Shown one piece after another: positions 26,313 through 35,664 of a DNA stretch of 64,000 bases. The translations under genes and the position numbers were made by a program. This DNA comes from VSJD01 sp964617825 (GTDB lineage: Bacteria > Verrucomicrobiota > Kiritimatiellia > JAAZAB01). The stretch spans positions 62,001 to 126,000 of the forward strand of contig CAZTWL010000004.1 in the NCBI GenBank assembly GCA_964617825.1, given 5' to 3'. The notes beneath the pieces are model-generated. The model saw only the letters and a list, made by a program, of their open reading frames with translations. It was not told the DNA's origin and searched no databases. Numbering within the stretch: the stretch's first letter is position 1; every line of letters starts with the position of its first letter.

Positions 26313-27317
26313 GTGATGCAAGGGCTAAAACATCCAAGTATTTTGTCAATCCGGGAATGGGCCGCCTGGCGCAAAGGTGTGGCCGATGCCGGCGGAACGG
26401 TGGCGGTGGTCACGGGGACATTCGCCCTGTTGCACCCCGGCAATCTGGCCACCGTCAGGGAAGCCGCGCGCCAGGCCAGCGATGTCTGTGTTCTCATTCG
26501 CCCTGACGATCCTTCTATGCCAAGGGCTTCTGTGCCCAGCATAGCCGTGCGTCTCGAAGTGGCGGCCCATCTGCGCTCGGTTTCCATGGTTGCCGCATGT
26601 TCTTCCTACGAAGCTGCCACGGCCTTAGACCAATTGCGGCCCTTTACGCTCGTGGATTGCCTCAAACAAAAGGAAGCCGGCGCCATTGCCACGGCGGCAG
26701 TTGCCACGCATGCGCGTAAACTGGCGGACCGCGTCGTGGACCTCGCGCCGGTCCCCGGTTGCTTTACAGCCGATATTCAAAAGGCCATCCAGAAAGGGCA
26801 TACTCCGATAGCGATTCCGGAAGACAACATGTTGCCCCAGCCGACCGATCAGGACCTTGACCGGTTTCTGAATGCCGGGGCCAAAGGGAGGCTGCTGATC
26901 ACGGTAAACGGATGCTTTGACGTTCTGCACTTGGGACACATGCGACTGCTGGAAAGGGCAAGAAACCTGGGCGCACGCCTGCTGGTGCTGGTCAATGACG
27001 ACGGCTCCGTCCGACGCTACAAAGGGGTCAAGCGCCCGATCTTTCCAATCCGGTTTCGACTGCATGCGCTCAGCGCGCTCGATCCCGTTGACCTGGCATA
27101 TCCATTTTCCGGCGACAACCCCCTGTCACTGCTGGCCAAGATACGGCCGGATATCCATGTCAAGGGCGGGTCATTCGAAGAAGCGCGCGTTAGCGACGAA
27201 AGACGCCTGGTGGAAAGCTGGGGCGGCCGCCTGGCAATTATTCCCCTGGTGGAAGGCTTCAGCACCACCAATGTCATAAGCCGGATGGCCGGCAAGAACG
27301 CTGTATCCGGCAAGTGA
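26313..27317 (+). CDS. Double cytidylyltransferase-fold protein, RfaE2-like
   Basis: A 334-aa protein with two nucleotidyltransferase domains. The C-terminal one (about 190-334) is intact: NGCFDVLHLGH carries the HxGH site, and VKGG plus EGFSTTNVI match RfaE/HldE domain 2, which adenylylates heptose 1-phosphate or related sugars. The N-terminal one (about 25-160) keeps the fold start TGTFALLHPGN but has HPGN instead of HxGH and lacks the rest of the nucleotide site, so it is probably inactive. Start: GTG at 26313 or ATG at 26316; neither has a good ribosome site. The substrate is not certain. Confidence 0.75.
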   Translation: MMQGLKHPSILSIREWAAWRKGVADAGGTVAVVTGTFALLHPGNLATVREAARQASDVCVLIRPDDPSMPRASVPSIAVRLEVAAHLRSVSMVAACSSYEAATALDQLRPFTLVDCLKQKEAGAIATAAVATHARKLADRVVDLAPVPGCFTADIQKAIQKGHTPIAIPEDNMLPQPTDQDLDRFLNAGAKGRLLITVNGCFDVLHLGHMRLLERARNLGARLLVLVNDDGSVRRYKGVKRPIFPIRFRLHALSALDPVDLAYPFSGDNPLSLLAKIRPDIHVKGGSFEEARVSDERRLVESWGGRLAIIPLVEGFSTTNVISRMAGKNAVSGK

Positions 27318-27444
27318 CCTCGCCGAAAAGATCCTTCCGTTTTAACCTCAAAGAAGGCCCATGGCGCCACAAGCTTGCCGTGGCGGCCACTGCGCTTTTT
27401 TCGGCCAAAGAACTCCGATCCGGCTATATCGACCGGAACGAAAT

Positions 27445-27975
27445 TCAGCAACCTTCATATACAATGGCCGAAAACACGGGATAGCCCGCCAGTTTGGCTC
27501 GGCCTTTCAGGCCGGCCAGTTCGATCAGGAACGCAATCTCGACAATCTTGCCGCCCAAGCGTTCAATCAATCTGGCACAGGCCGCAGCCGTGCCTCCGGT
27601 AGCCAGGAGATCGTCGACAATAAGGATCGAATCGCCCTTTTTCACGGCATCCACGTGTGCACTAATGGTGGCCGAGCCATATTCCAAGTCGTAGGATTCA
27701 TCGATGGTGGTAAACGGTAGTTTGCCTTTTTTACGAATGGGAATGAAACCCGCGCCAAGCTTCAGGGCAACGGCCGCGCCGAAAATAAATCCACGCGCGT
27801 CGATGGCCGCAACGGCTTTGGGCTTCTGCTTGGCATGCCGCTCGCAGAAAATGTCAACCGATTGCTGGAACAACTTGGCATCCGCCAGAATCGGGGTGAT
27901 GTCGTAAAACAAAATCCCCGGCTTGGGAAAATCCGGCACTTCTCGAATGGCTTTTTTAAGCGTGTCACAATTCAT
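27445..27975 (-). CDS. apt: Adenine phosphoribosyltransferase
   Basis: Salvages adenine to AMP with PRPP. 176 aa, the normal length. The PRPP loop ILIVDDLLATGGTA lies near residue 117, and AIDARGFIFGAAVA plus PIRKKGKLP are Apt-specific. AAGGAG sits nine bases before the ATG. It is downstream of tcdA on the minus strand (50-base gap) and convergent with the nucleotidyltransferase gene. Confidence 0.97.
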   Translation of the reverse strand: MNCDTLKKAIREVPDFPKPGILFYDITPILADAKLFQQSVDIFCERHAKQKPKAVAAIDARGFIFGAAVALKLGAGFIPIRKKGKLPFTTIDESYDLEYGSATISAHVDAVKKGDSILIVDDLLATGGTAAACARLIERLGGKIVEIAFLIELAGLKGRAKLAGYPVFSAIVYEGC

Positions 27976-28025
27976 CTTCTATTCTCCTTCATGCTTTAGC
28001 GAACACTCCAGCAATGTAATTCATC

Positions 28026-28766
28026 CTACACATCCGCATCCCAGGGAACAATCATTTTTATCGTCTCCGACGCGGCCAGCAGCCCGAAAATGCCTGTGGC
28101 ATAGGAAAGGCTGCCTATCGGTTTCCGCGGCCGGCCCTTCGCAAATGTTTCCGGCTCATCGGCAACCGGTGCCGCCGTATTGCGGGGAGCTTCGATGGAG
28201 TAGATGCAACGGACACCGTGATTAACGCCGGCGGCTCTGAGTTTCTTGCGCACGAATCTTGCCAGTGGACATACATTCGTTTCAGAAATATCGCCGACGC
28301 GAATCAGGGAAGGATCGAGGCGGGTGGCCGCACCCATGCTGGCGACGACCTTCAAGCCGGCATGCACCGCCGTTGCAATCAGCATTGCCTTGGGGGCCAC
28401 GCTGTCGATGGCATCCACGACCACATCGATAGGCGGCGCCAGCAGATCCTTTGCGGTGGAACCATCCACGAACGCCTGGCGCGCATCTACCTTGCAGTTT
28501 GGATTGATGTCGAGCACCCGCGCGCGGGCCACCGCGGCTTTCGGTTTATTCAGGGTGGATTCCAAGGCATAAAGCTGACGGTTGAAGTTGCTGGGGTGCA
28601 CAACGTCGCAATCCACCAGCCGCAGGTAGCCGATTCCGGCGCGCGCCAGGGCTTCCACGGCATACGAGCCTACCGCTCCCAGTCCGAAGACCGCTACGCG
28701 CGCGTTTTTCAGCTTTTCCAGCGCCGGGCGCCCAAGTAATTGCTCTATGCGACAAAATCGGTTCAT
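28026..28766 (-). CDS. tcdA: tRNA threonylcarbamoyladenosine dehydratase TcdA
   Basis: E1-like enzyme that cyclises t6A at position 37 of tRNAs. 246 aa. The ATP-binding GLGAVGSYAVEALAR is near residue 30, and LVDCDVVHPSNFNRQ matches the TcdA/MoeB/ThiF adenylation fold. The KLRAAGVNHGVRCIYS and IGSLSYATGIFGLLAA segments are TcdA-specific. No MoaD-type gene is nearby, which favours TcdA over MoeB. Between tatD and apt on the minus strand. Confidence 0.9.
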   Translation of the reverse strand: MNRFCRIEQLLGRPALEKLKNARVAVFGLGAVGSYAVEALARAGIGYLRLVDCDVVHPSNFNRQLYALESTLNKPKAAVARARVLDINPNCKVDARQAFVDGSTAKDLLAPPIDVVVDAIDSVAPKAMLIATAVHAGLKVVASMGAATRLDPSLIRVGDISETNVCPLARFVRKKLRAAGVNHGVRCIYSIEAPRNTAAPVADEPETFAKGRPRKPIGSLSYATGIFGLLAASETIKMIVPWDADV

Positions 28767-28823
28767 TTTAAGTTATAAGCTGGCGATCCGCATCGCGAAC
28801 GCCATTGATTTGCATTCCAACGT

Positions 28824-29630
28824 TCACGTTTTCATCGATCCATTGCCGTTTGGCAATGGTTGGACAATTCCGGCAAACAGCCGCCCGGCATTGGCAAACG
28901 TATGATCCGACACCCACTCCGGCGACCGCTCCAGGATTTGCGCCGCGCACGCGGCCACCAACGCCAAATTAGCCGGCTCATTGGCGGCATCCGCCAAGCC
29001 CACCGGCAGCAGGTCGGGGCTGTCGGTTTCAATCAGCAGGCGTCCGGGAGACACGGCCTTCAAAGCCTGCCGGGCGCGTTTGTTTTCCGGACGCGTAATA
29101 GCTCCGCTAAAAGAAATATACCACCCCATTTCTTCCAGCGGCTTCACAAGTTCCGCGGAGCCCGAGTATGAATGAATCAGACCAAGCCAGGGGCCCCCGC
29201 CTTCCCGGTCCAGAATCGAGAGTAGCCGACCCCAGGCTTTGCGGCAATGGATACTGAGCGGCCGCTGCAACTTACGGGCCAGACGCAGTTGGGCCAGGAA
29301 TACGGATTCCTGCTCCTCATCAACGCGGGGAACCACGGCGTGATCGAGGCCGATCTCGCCCACCCCCGAAGGTTGGGCCGCCAAATAGCGCTCTAGCACC
29401 TCGATCCAATTTCCGCTGCGCCCTTGCATATGCCAGGGATGAATACCGAAAGAAGGCACAATTTCCCGATGGGTCCGCGCCAAGTCCAGAACAGTATTCC
29501 AATTGGCTTCATTACAACCGCAACACAGCATGCGCCTTACCTCCGCCTGCTCCGCACGCCGTAAAACCGCCGGCAGGTCGTTAGCCAGCCGTTCGTCTTC
29601 TAAATGGCAATGCGCATCGAATAGAGGCAT
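28824..29630 (-). CDS. TatD family metal-dependent hydrolase
   Basis: A 268-aa TIM-barrel nuclease/hydrolase of the TatD family. The metal ligands are in FDAHCHLEDERL (HxH), GEIGLDHA (Glu), SIHCRKAW and LIETDSPDL (Asp). FGIHPWHM is another conserved strand. The family has 3'-5' DNA exonuclease activity and roles in quality control. The ATG directly precedes the conserved first motif. It precedes tcdA and apt on the minus strand. Confidence 0.92.
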   Translation of the reverse strand: MPLFDAHCHLEDERLANDLPAVLRRAEQAEVRRMLCCGCNEANWNTVLDLARTHREIVPSFGIHPWHMQGRSGNWIEVLERYLAAQPSGVGEIGLDHAVVPRVDEEQESVFLAQLRLARKLQRPLSIHCRKAWGRLLSILDREGGGPWLGLIHSYSGSAELVKPLEEMGWYISFSGAITRPENKRARQALKAVSPGRLLIETDSPDLLPVGLADAANEPANLALVAACAAQILERSPEWVSDHTFANAGRLFAGIVQPLPNGNGSMKT

Positions 29631-29894
29631 AAATGCACCCGCAGAACGTATTTCCGGTCAGCGCAATCAAGAAAACCATCCGCTTTTGCGGCAGCTGACT
29701 GCCGCCCGAATTTTTATCCCTTTACAGGAAACCAGGCGGAAATGCATCATGTTTTCTTATTTGTACCCGAGTCCTGAACGTCAACAGCGCTTAGCATTTA
29801 GGATTTGACCGGGCAGCACACTTGTAATACAAAGTTGACCAAGTCTCAAGAAATCGCCTAGACAAAGCCGGCACTAACGGAAACAAATATATTC

Positions 29895-31643
29895 ATGACG
29901 ACAAACACAAATATCGACCAGTTTTTGGCGGCGCGCGATTTCCTGTTGCGTGCCAAATCCTACGACGAAGCCCGCGCCGGATTTCGCTGGCCCGACCTGA
30001 TCCACTTCAACTGGGCGCTCGATTATTTCGACCGCATGGCGCTGAACAATGCCAAGACCGCTTTGATAATTGTCGATGAAAACGGCCTGGAAATCAAGAA
30101 GTCATTCGATGACCTGCGCCGGCGCTCGAACCAGGCCGCCAATTTTTTCAAAGATCAGGGTATCGAAAAAGAAGACTGCATCCTACTGATGATGACAAAT
30201 TCAGCTGAGCTTCTGGAAACCATGCTGGCCGCCATCAAAATCGGGGCCGTTATTACTCCCGCATCCACCCTGCTGACGGCCGCGGATATCGAGGACCGCA
30301 TCCGGCGCGGGCAGGTTAAATGCATTGTCGCCGATGCCGCCATGGCGGATCGGATCGAGTCCGTCGGCGACATTCTCAAAACCGTGCGCCTGAAAGTGGC
30401 GCTGGGCGGCGAACCCCGTCATGGTTGGACATCCTATGCCGCGGTGGGCGACTATGCGGACACATTCACGACATCCCTGCCGACGTATTCGACCGATCCT
30501 TGCCTGCTGTACTTCACCTCGGGCACGACCAGTCACCCCAAGATGGTCATGCACACGCACGTGAGCTATCCGGTCGGCCACCTGGTGACCATGTTCTGGA
30601 TCGGGATCAAGGAATCAGATATCCACTACAACATCAGCGCCCCGGGATGGGGCAAGCACGCCTGGAGCAGTCTTTTCTCGCCATGGAACGCCGGAGCGAC
30701 AATCTTCATTTATCGTTATGAGCGCTTCAACGCCCGCCAGGCGCTGGAATATATCTCGCGCTATAAGATCACCACACTCTGCGCGCCCCCCACCGTTTGG
30801 CGCCGGTTCCTGATCGAGGATCTTAAGCCTTATAAATTTTCACTTCGTGAAATCGTAAGTGCCGGCGAGCCTTTAAATCCTGAAATCATCGATAAAATAC
30901 GGCAAGCCACCGACATTACCATTCGCGAAGGATATGGCCAGACAGAAACGGTTCTGCAGATCGGCACCTTCCCGGGGATGCCGGTAAAGTCCGGGGCCAT
31001 GGGCAAAGCGGCTCCGGGCTTCAATGCCCAGGTAGTAAATTCGACCCTGATGCCGCAGCCTGTCGGACAGGAGGGCCAACTGGCTCTGCGTATTTGTCCG
31101 GAGCGCCCCATGGGCCTGATGAAAGGCTATCACGGTGATCACGCCATGGAGGACGATGTTTTCATGGGCGGATGGTATCTTTCCGGCGACGTCGCCAAGC
31201 TCGACAAGGACGGCTATTTCTGGTTTGTCGGCCGCCACGATGATGTTTTCAAATCTTCGGATTATCGGATCAGCCCCTTTGAAATCGAAAGCGAGTTGTT
31301 GACGCATCCGGCCGTGGCGGAAGCGGCCGTGGTAGCCAGCAGCGATCCGGAGCGCGGACTGGTGCCCAAAGCATTTATTGCATTGCGCCCCGGCTACCAA
31401 GCTTCGCCGGATCTGGCCCTGGATGTCTTTCGCTTCTGCCGGCGCACGATGGCGCCTTACAAGCGCCCCAGGCGCCTGGAATTCATGGAAGACCTGCTGA
31501 AGACCATCAGCGGCAAGATCAAGCGCGCCGAATTGCGCCGTTACGACGACGCCATGCAGCGCAAGAAGAAAAAAGCGCCGCTGGAGTTCTATGAAAGCGA
31601 CTTTGATGACATCCTGAAAAAGCACCCCCACCCGCAGAACTGA
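29895..31643 (+). CDS. Acyl-CoA synthetase (AMP-forming)
   Basis: A 582-aa ANL-family ligase activating a carboxylic acid through an acyl-adenylate. Motifs: P-loop YFTSGTTSHPKMV near 212, GYGQTE near 350, LSGDVAKLDKDGYFWFVGR near 435 with the hinge aspartate, and the C-terminal catalytic lysine in KTISGKIKR. The long N-terminus and APGWGKHAWSS resemble medium-chain or benzoate-type (ACSM) synthetases more than acetyl-CoA synthetase. Monocistronic, followed 16 bases later by the convergent glmM. The gap upstream (29631-29894) contains nothing I can identify. Confidence 0.88.
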   Translation: MTTNTNIDQFLAARDFLLRAKSYDEARAGFRWPDLIHFNWALDYFDRMALNNAKTALIIVDENGLEIKKSFDDLRRRSNQAANFFKDQGIEKEDCILLMMTNSAELLETMLAAIKIGAVITPASTLLTAADIEDRIRRGQVKCIVADAAMADRIESVGDILKTVRLKVALGGEPRHGWTSYAAVGDYADTFTTSLPTYSTDPCLLYFTSGTTSHPKMVMHTHVSYPVGHLVTMFWIGIKESDIHYNISAPGWGKHAWSSLFSPWNAGATIFIYRYERFNARQALEYISRYKITTLCAPPTVWRRFLIEDLKPYKFSLREIVSAGEPLNPEIIDKIRQATDITIREGYGQTETVLQIGTFPGMPVKSGAMGKAAPGFNAQVVNSTLMPQPVGQEGQLALRICPERPMGLMKGYHGDHAMEDDVFMGGWYLSGDVAKLDKDGYFWFVGRHDDVFKSSDYRISPFEIESELLTHPAVAEAAVVASSDPERGLVPKAFIALRPGYQASPDLALDVFRFCRRTMAPYKRPRRLEFMEDLLKTISGKIKRAELRRYDDAMQRKKKKAPLEFYESDFDDILKKHPHPQN

Positions 31644-31659
31644 CCGGCAAGGGCGTTCT

Positions 31660-33009
31660 TCAACCGATTTCGCGCTGTACGCTGGCTGCCAGCGATTCGG
31701 CCAGCCGCTGGGTCACGGCCGCATCGATGCATTCCACCATCACCCGGCAAATGGCCTGTGTGCCGGAGTACCGCACCAGTACGCGCCCGGAATCGCCCAT
31801 TTCCTGTTCGGCCTTCCTGATTTCCGCCTGCAAAGACGCGAGGGACTCAATCGGCGGCTTGCGCGTCACATTCACGTTGATCAGGCGCTGCGGAGCAATC
31901 TTCATGATCGCCGCCAGTTCGGAAAGCGGCTGGCCGGAATCCTGCATGATGGCCAAGATCTGAAGCGCCGAGATGATGCCGTCACCCGTGGTGTGATGAT
32001 TGAGAAAGATGATGTGCCCGGACTGTTCGCCGCCCAGAACGGCGCCGCGTTCCCGCATCATTTTAAGCACATACCGGTCGCCGACATCGCCAACGGCCGT
32101 TTGAATGCCAAGCTGGCGCATGGCCGCATAATAGCCAAAATTACTCATCGGAGTGCTGATCACCAGATTGTTGCTCAACAGTCCGTTAGCTTTCATGAAC
32201 TTGGCGCAGATTGTCAGAATGTGGTCGCCGGTCAGCGCACAGCCATGCTCGTCAATCGCAATCAGCCGGTCTCCGTCACCGTCGAAAGCCAATCCCGCGT
32301 GGGCGCCGGTTTTGGCAACCGCCGCCATGAGCGCCTCGGGAAACATGGCGCCGCAATGATCATTGATGTTCATGCCGTTGGGATGATCGTTAATCGTAAT
32401 CACCTCCGCACCCAGCTCGGAAAAAATAATCGGGGCCACTTTATATGTGGCGCCGTTGGCGCAATCGATCACGAGTTTCATTCCGCTCAATGTCAAATTG
32501 TCCGGAAAAGTGTTTTTACAAAACACGATGTAACGCCCTATCGCATCATCGATACGGAATGCCTTGCCGATTTCACCGGCCGTCGGACGAATATCCTTGA
32601 TACGCTCGGTGGTTACCAGGCTTTCGATATCATCCTCGACCGTGTCGGGCAGCTTGAACCCGTCGCGCGAGAATATTTTGATGCCATTATCCTGATAAGG
32701 ATTATGGGAAGCCGAAATGACCATGCCCGCATCGGCGCGCATGCTGTGAGTGATAAAGGCAATACCGGGCGTCGGCATGGGACCGACAAGGAGCACATCC
32801 ACGCCCATCGAGCAAATCCCCGCCGTCAAGGCCGTCTCGATCATGTAACCACTGACGCGCGTATCCTTGCCGATGACAATGCGGTGCCGGTCTTTATGGC
32901 GCTTGCAGATGTGCGCCGTGGCCCGTCCAATAAGCAAGGCCGTTTCAGCGGTCATGGGTTCCATATTGGCCACCCCGCGCACCCCGTCGGTTCCAAACAA
33001 TCGCCCCAT
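31660..33009 (-). CDS. glmM: Phosphoglucosamine mutase
   Basis: Interconverts glucosamine 6- and 1-phosphate for peptidoglycan and LPS precursors. 449 aa, the usual length. It begins MGRLFGTDGVRG. The phosphorylated serine is in VISASHNPYQDNG near residue 102, the Mg loop is FDGDGDR, and the C-terminal phosphate site is RYSGTQ. Most GlmM have RxSGTExxxR at this point; here the glutamate is replaced by glutamine or alanine (GTQAICR), a small oddity. GGAGG sits seven bases before the ATG. It lies beside another sugar-nucleotide-like gene on the same strand. Confidence 0.95.
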   Translation of the reverse strand: MGRLFGTDGVRGVANMEPMTAETALLIGRATAHICKRHKDRHRIVIGKDTRVSGYMIETALTAGICSMGVDVLLVGPMPTPGIAFITHSMRADAGMVISASHNPYQDNGIKIFSRDGFKLPDTVEDDIESLVTTERIKDIRPTAGEIGKAFRIDDAIGRYIVFCKNTFPDNLTLSGMKLVIDCANGATYKVAPIIFSELGAEVITINDHPNGMNINDHCGAMFPEALMAAVAKTGAHAGLAFDGDGDRLIAIDEHGCALTGDHILTICAKFMKANGLLSNNLVISTPMSNFGYYAAMRQLGIQTAVGDVGDRYVLKMMRERGAVLGGEQSGHIIFLNHHTTGDGIISALQILAIMQDSGQPLSELAAIMKIAPQRLINVNVTRKPPIESLASLQAEIRKAEQEMGDSGRVLVRYSGTQAICRVMVECIDAAVTQRLAESLAASVQREIG

Positions 33010-33115
33010 AAATCAACCTCCGTCTTAATTTAACAATTCAATGATTCAGCAACTTGGTTTTTTGCGCGATTAATCCCCTGCACTCTGCAAACAGTCTTTA
33101 AAAAACAACGAATCG

Positions 33116-34372
33116 CTAGTTTTGTTTCCCCGGCCAAAGCGAGGCGGCGGCATCCACCAGCGATTGCAGCCAGGCCGTTCCGGCGGCGCGCGCCGCGGGG
33201 CTTAATGACTTCAAGGCCTCAAGATAGCTCGTTCCGGACGGGATGCGCCCCAACGCATTCAGCAGACTGGCGCGTTCCAGGGCCTTGCCTTCCGCCTGAT
33301 CCAAATCGTCCAATGCCGCGCGCATCATCGGCCAGTTTGCGATCAAGGCCTGTTGATGTCGATAATGCTCCGAGGAAAGGTCCTGTCGATCGGCCCGGGC
33401 CATTTCCAAAGACGCCGGCATTTTCCCGACAAATTCATCGAAGCGCTTGAGACGTTCCCGTTTCACGCTCGCCAATCGCGCGCAAGCGCCCGCCAGGCAA
33501 GCCGACTGGAACGGGTCGGCCCGCATGAAAAGCGTGCGGACATCCCTGTACCAGGCACACAGCGCAATGATATTACCCATGTAGATCAAGTTGTTCGCCA
33601 CGATCCGCTGGATTGCGCGGTAGGCTCCCATGCGATACGGCACAATTGCCGTTGCGTGTGTGACTTTGAGCGCCGTCATCGGCGCAGTCCGCGCCAGGCA
33701 AAGCCCGCCCTGCAGGACATCCTTGCGCAAAATTGTGCCCGCGGCAACCACCGTCCCAAAAGCCACCCGCGTTGGCCCCACCAGCCCCCCCTGGCCACCC
33801 AAAAAAATTGGCGGTTGATCCAGCATGACGCCGCGGGGTACGTCGCCGACAAGCGAGGCCGTGGCCTTATCCTGATGCGGCGTATAGTTGAAATGGATGT
33901 AGCTGGAGCCCACTTCGCTGTGATTGCGGCGACTCGTGCCGCCGGCCATCAGGCAATCACAAAAATTTATCAGGCTGCCCAAGACCACATATGGCAACAA
34001 AACAGTCTGCTTGAGTCCCACCGTATGGGCGCCGCAAGCTTCTTCCTCCAACAGTGTGCCGGCGCGCACATGCGCCCCACTGGCCATGGAAGCTCCGTTC
34101 AAAAACGTGGCTTCACGAAAGGCGCCTCCCTGAAGCTTAACGCGCTCGCCAAGCTGGCAATCGACCAGCGTGACTGGGGCTTCCGCTCCCAGTTCGCATC
34201 CCGGTCCGACGGACGTTGTCTTCCCCATGAGACGCACTCCCGGATGGAGCGTGACGCCCGGGGCAATGTTTTCCAGAATCACATCGTCATCGATAAACAC
34301 CATTTGCGGATGCGGCAGCTTAACTCCGCGCGAGATCAGTCGGCAGGCTATATCCTGAATTTTTCCATCCAT
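33116..34372 (-). CDS. Left-handed beta-helix protein, UDP-GlcNAc pyrophosphorylase-related
   Basis: A 418-aa protein whose first ~230 residues form hexapeptide repeats (VILENIAPGVTLHPGVRL, VTLVDCQLGERVKLQG, VGPTRVAFGTVVAAGTILR), i.e. a left-handed parallel beta-helix as in the acetyltransferase half of GlmU. The uridylyltransferase half of GlmU is absent. The C-terminal ~150 residues are helical. Homologues are commonly annotated as pyrophosphorylase-related, but activity is unproven. The ATG at 34372 follows GGGAGG eight bases upstream; the longer frame to 34474 is rejected. Location next to glmM supports a cell-envelope sugar role. Confidence 0.75.
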   Translation of the reverse strand: MDGKIQDIACRLISRGVKLPHPQMVFIDDDVILENIAPGVTLHPGVRLMGKTTSVGPGCELGAEAPVTLVDCQLGERVKLQGGAFREATFLNGASMASGAHVRAGTLLEEEACGAHTVGLKQTVLLPYVVLGSLINFCDCLMAGGTSRRNHSEVGSSYIHFNYTPHQDKATASLVGDVPRGVMLDQPPIFLGGQGGLVGPTRVAFGTVVAAGTILRKDVLQGGLCLARTAPMTALKVTHATAIVPYRMGAYRAIQRIVANNLIYMGNIIALCAWYRDVRTLFMRADPFQSACLAGACARLASVKRERLKRFDEFVGKMPASLEMARADRQDLSSEHYRHQQALIANWPMMRAALDDLDQAEGKALERASLLNALGRIPSGTSYLEALKSLSPAARAAGTAWLQSLVDAAASLWPGKQN

Positions 34373-34458
34373 TTGCAATTGCCTCCCTGTTTGCATCGTA
34401 AAGGGTCGCCTGTTGAGCATGCAAGACGAAAAATGGATAATTTTTATATTTTTACTGG

Positions 34459-34487
34459 TTGACAGGCTGCGCAATCTTTAGCACTAT
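34459..34487 (+). promoter_or_regulatory. Candidate promoter of the mre operon
   Basis: A perfect TTGACA at 34459-34464 is followed after 17 bases by CACTAT (3/6). Transcription would start about 22 bases before the mreB start codon. The -35 and position are good; the -10 is weak. Confidence 0.4.
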
Positions 34488-34516
34488 TTACGGCATCAAT
34501 TCCGGAGAGGTTTTCT

Positions 34517-35545
34517 ATGTTCAACCGGTTCTTCGATTTATTTTCGAACGACATAGGCATTGATTTGGGGACGGCCAACAGTCTGGTCTATGTCAAAGAT
34601 CGAGGTGTCGTCTTGCGCGAACCATCGGTCGTAGCCATCCAAACCGGCACCAACCGGGTATTGGCCGTCGGCAATGAAGCCAAGCGCATGCTGGGGCGAA
34701 CGCCGGGCAACATCACCGCCATCCGTCCCATGAAGGACGGCGTGATCGCGGATTTCGAAATCACGGAGGCCATGTTGCGATATTTTATTCGCAAGGTGCA
34801 AAGCAACCGGATGATGGTTCGGCCTCGGATCATTATTTCAGTACCTAGCGGCATTACCGAGGTGGAAAAACGGGCAGTCAAGGATTCGGCAACGCATGCC
34901 GGCGCCCGTGAAGTATATTTGATCGAAGAGCCCATGGCGGCGGCAATCGGGGTCGGACTCCCGGTGCAAGAGCCGGCCGGCAACATGATCGTGGATATCG
35001 GCGGCGGCACCACGGAAGTGGCGTTGATTTCGCTGGCCGGGATTGTGTTTAGCCGCAGTGTGCGCGTGGGTGGCGACGAAATGGATGAGGCAATCATCCA
35101 GTACATGAAGCGAGTGTATAATTTGATGATTGGCGAGCGAACCGCGGAACAGATCAAAATCAGCATTGGGTCCGCCTACCCCCTGCCGGAGGAAAGCAGC
35201 ATGGAAGTCAAAGGCCGCGACCTCGTGGCCGGGCTGCCCAAAACACTGACGTTGACCACAGAAGAGGTGCGCGAAGCCCTGCATGAGCCCATTTCCACGA
35301 TTGTGGAAGCCGTCCGCTTTACCCTTGAGCGTTCCCCACCGGAATTATCGTCCGATCTCGTGGATCGCGGTTTGGTTATGGCGGGTGGTGGCTCTTTGTT
35401 GCGCGGCATTGACAAGTTAATTGCCGAGCAGACGGGCTTGCCCGTCCATGTGGCTGATGATCCTCTGAGCGCGGTTGCTGAAGGCACCGGCATGGTGCTG
35501 CACGAGCTGAAGTTCCTGCGCAAGGTAGCCAGCACGCCGTTCTGA
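34517..35545 (+). CDS. mreB: Rod-shape actin homologue MreB
   Basis: A 342-aa actin-like filament protein that positions the elongation machinery at the inner membrane. Phosphate 1 is IDLGTANSLVYV near residue 14, phosphate 2 VDIGGGTTEVALIS near 162, and the adenosine site is VMAGGGSLLRGID near 291. An N-terminal FNRFFDLFSND could be the amphipathic membrane anchor. GGAGAGG precedes the ATG. First gene of the shape cassette with mreC, mreD, mrdA and rodA on the same strand. Confidence 0.97.
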   Translation: MFNRFFDLFSNDIGIDLGTANSLVYVKDRGVVLREPSVVAIQTGTNRVLAVGNEAKRMLGRTPGNITAIRPMKDGVIADFEITEAMLRYFIRKVQSNRMMVRPRIIISVPSGITEVEKRAVKDSATHAGAREVYLIEEPMAAAIGVGLPVQEPAGNMIVDIGGGTTEVALISLAGIVFSRSVRVGGDEMDEAIIQYMKRVYNLMIGERTAEQIKISIGSAYPLPEESSMEVKGRDLVAGLPKTLTLTTEEVREALHEPISTIVEAVRFTLERSPPELSSDLVDRGLVMAGGGSLLRGIDKLIAEQTGLPVHVADDPLSAVAEGTGMVLHELKFLRKVASTPF

Positions 35546-35664
35546 CCCGCGCTCTGCGCAGGTTGATCGAACGGCAAGTGTCTGCTGCGCGGGGCGCCTA
35601 TCATCCCATACGCCGACAAGGCGTCTCGTTTTATTTCGTCGCCGAAACTGTCTGGAGTTTTGGC

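Noticed and set aside
27361..27405. GCCAC/GTGGC hairpin followed by a T-run between two convergent genes
   Set aside because: The T-run starts nine bases after the stem and the stem has a bulge, so terminator function is not supported.
31993..33033. 346-aa plus-strand frame opposite glmM
   Set aside because: Shadow of the well-conserved glmM; no ribosome site or recognisable motif.
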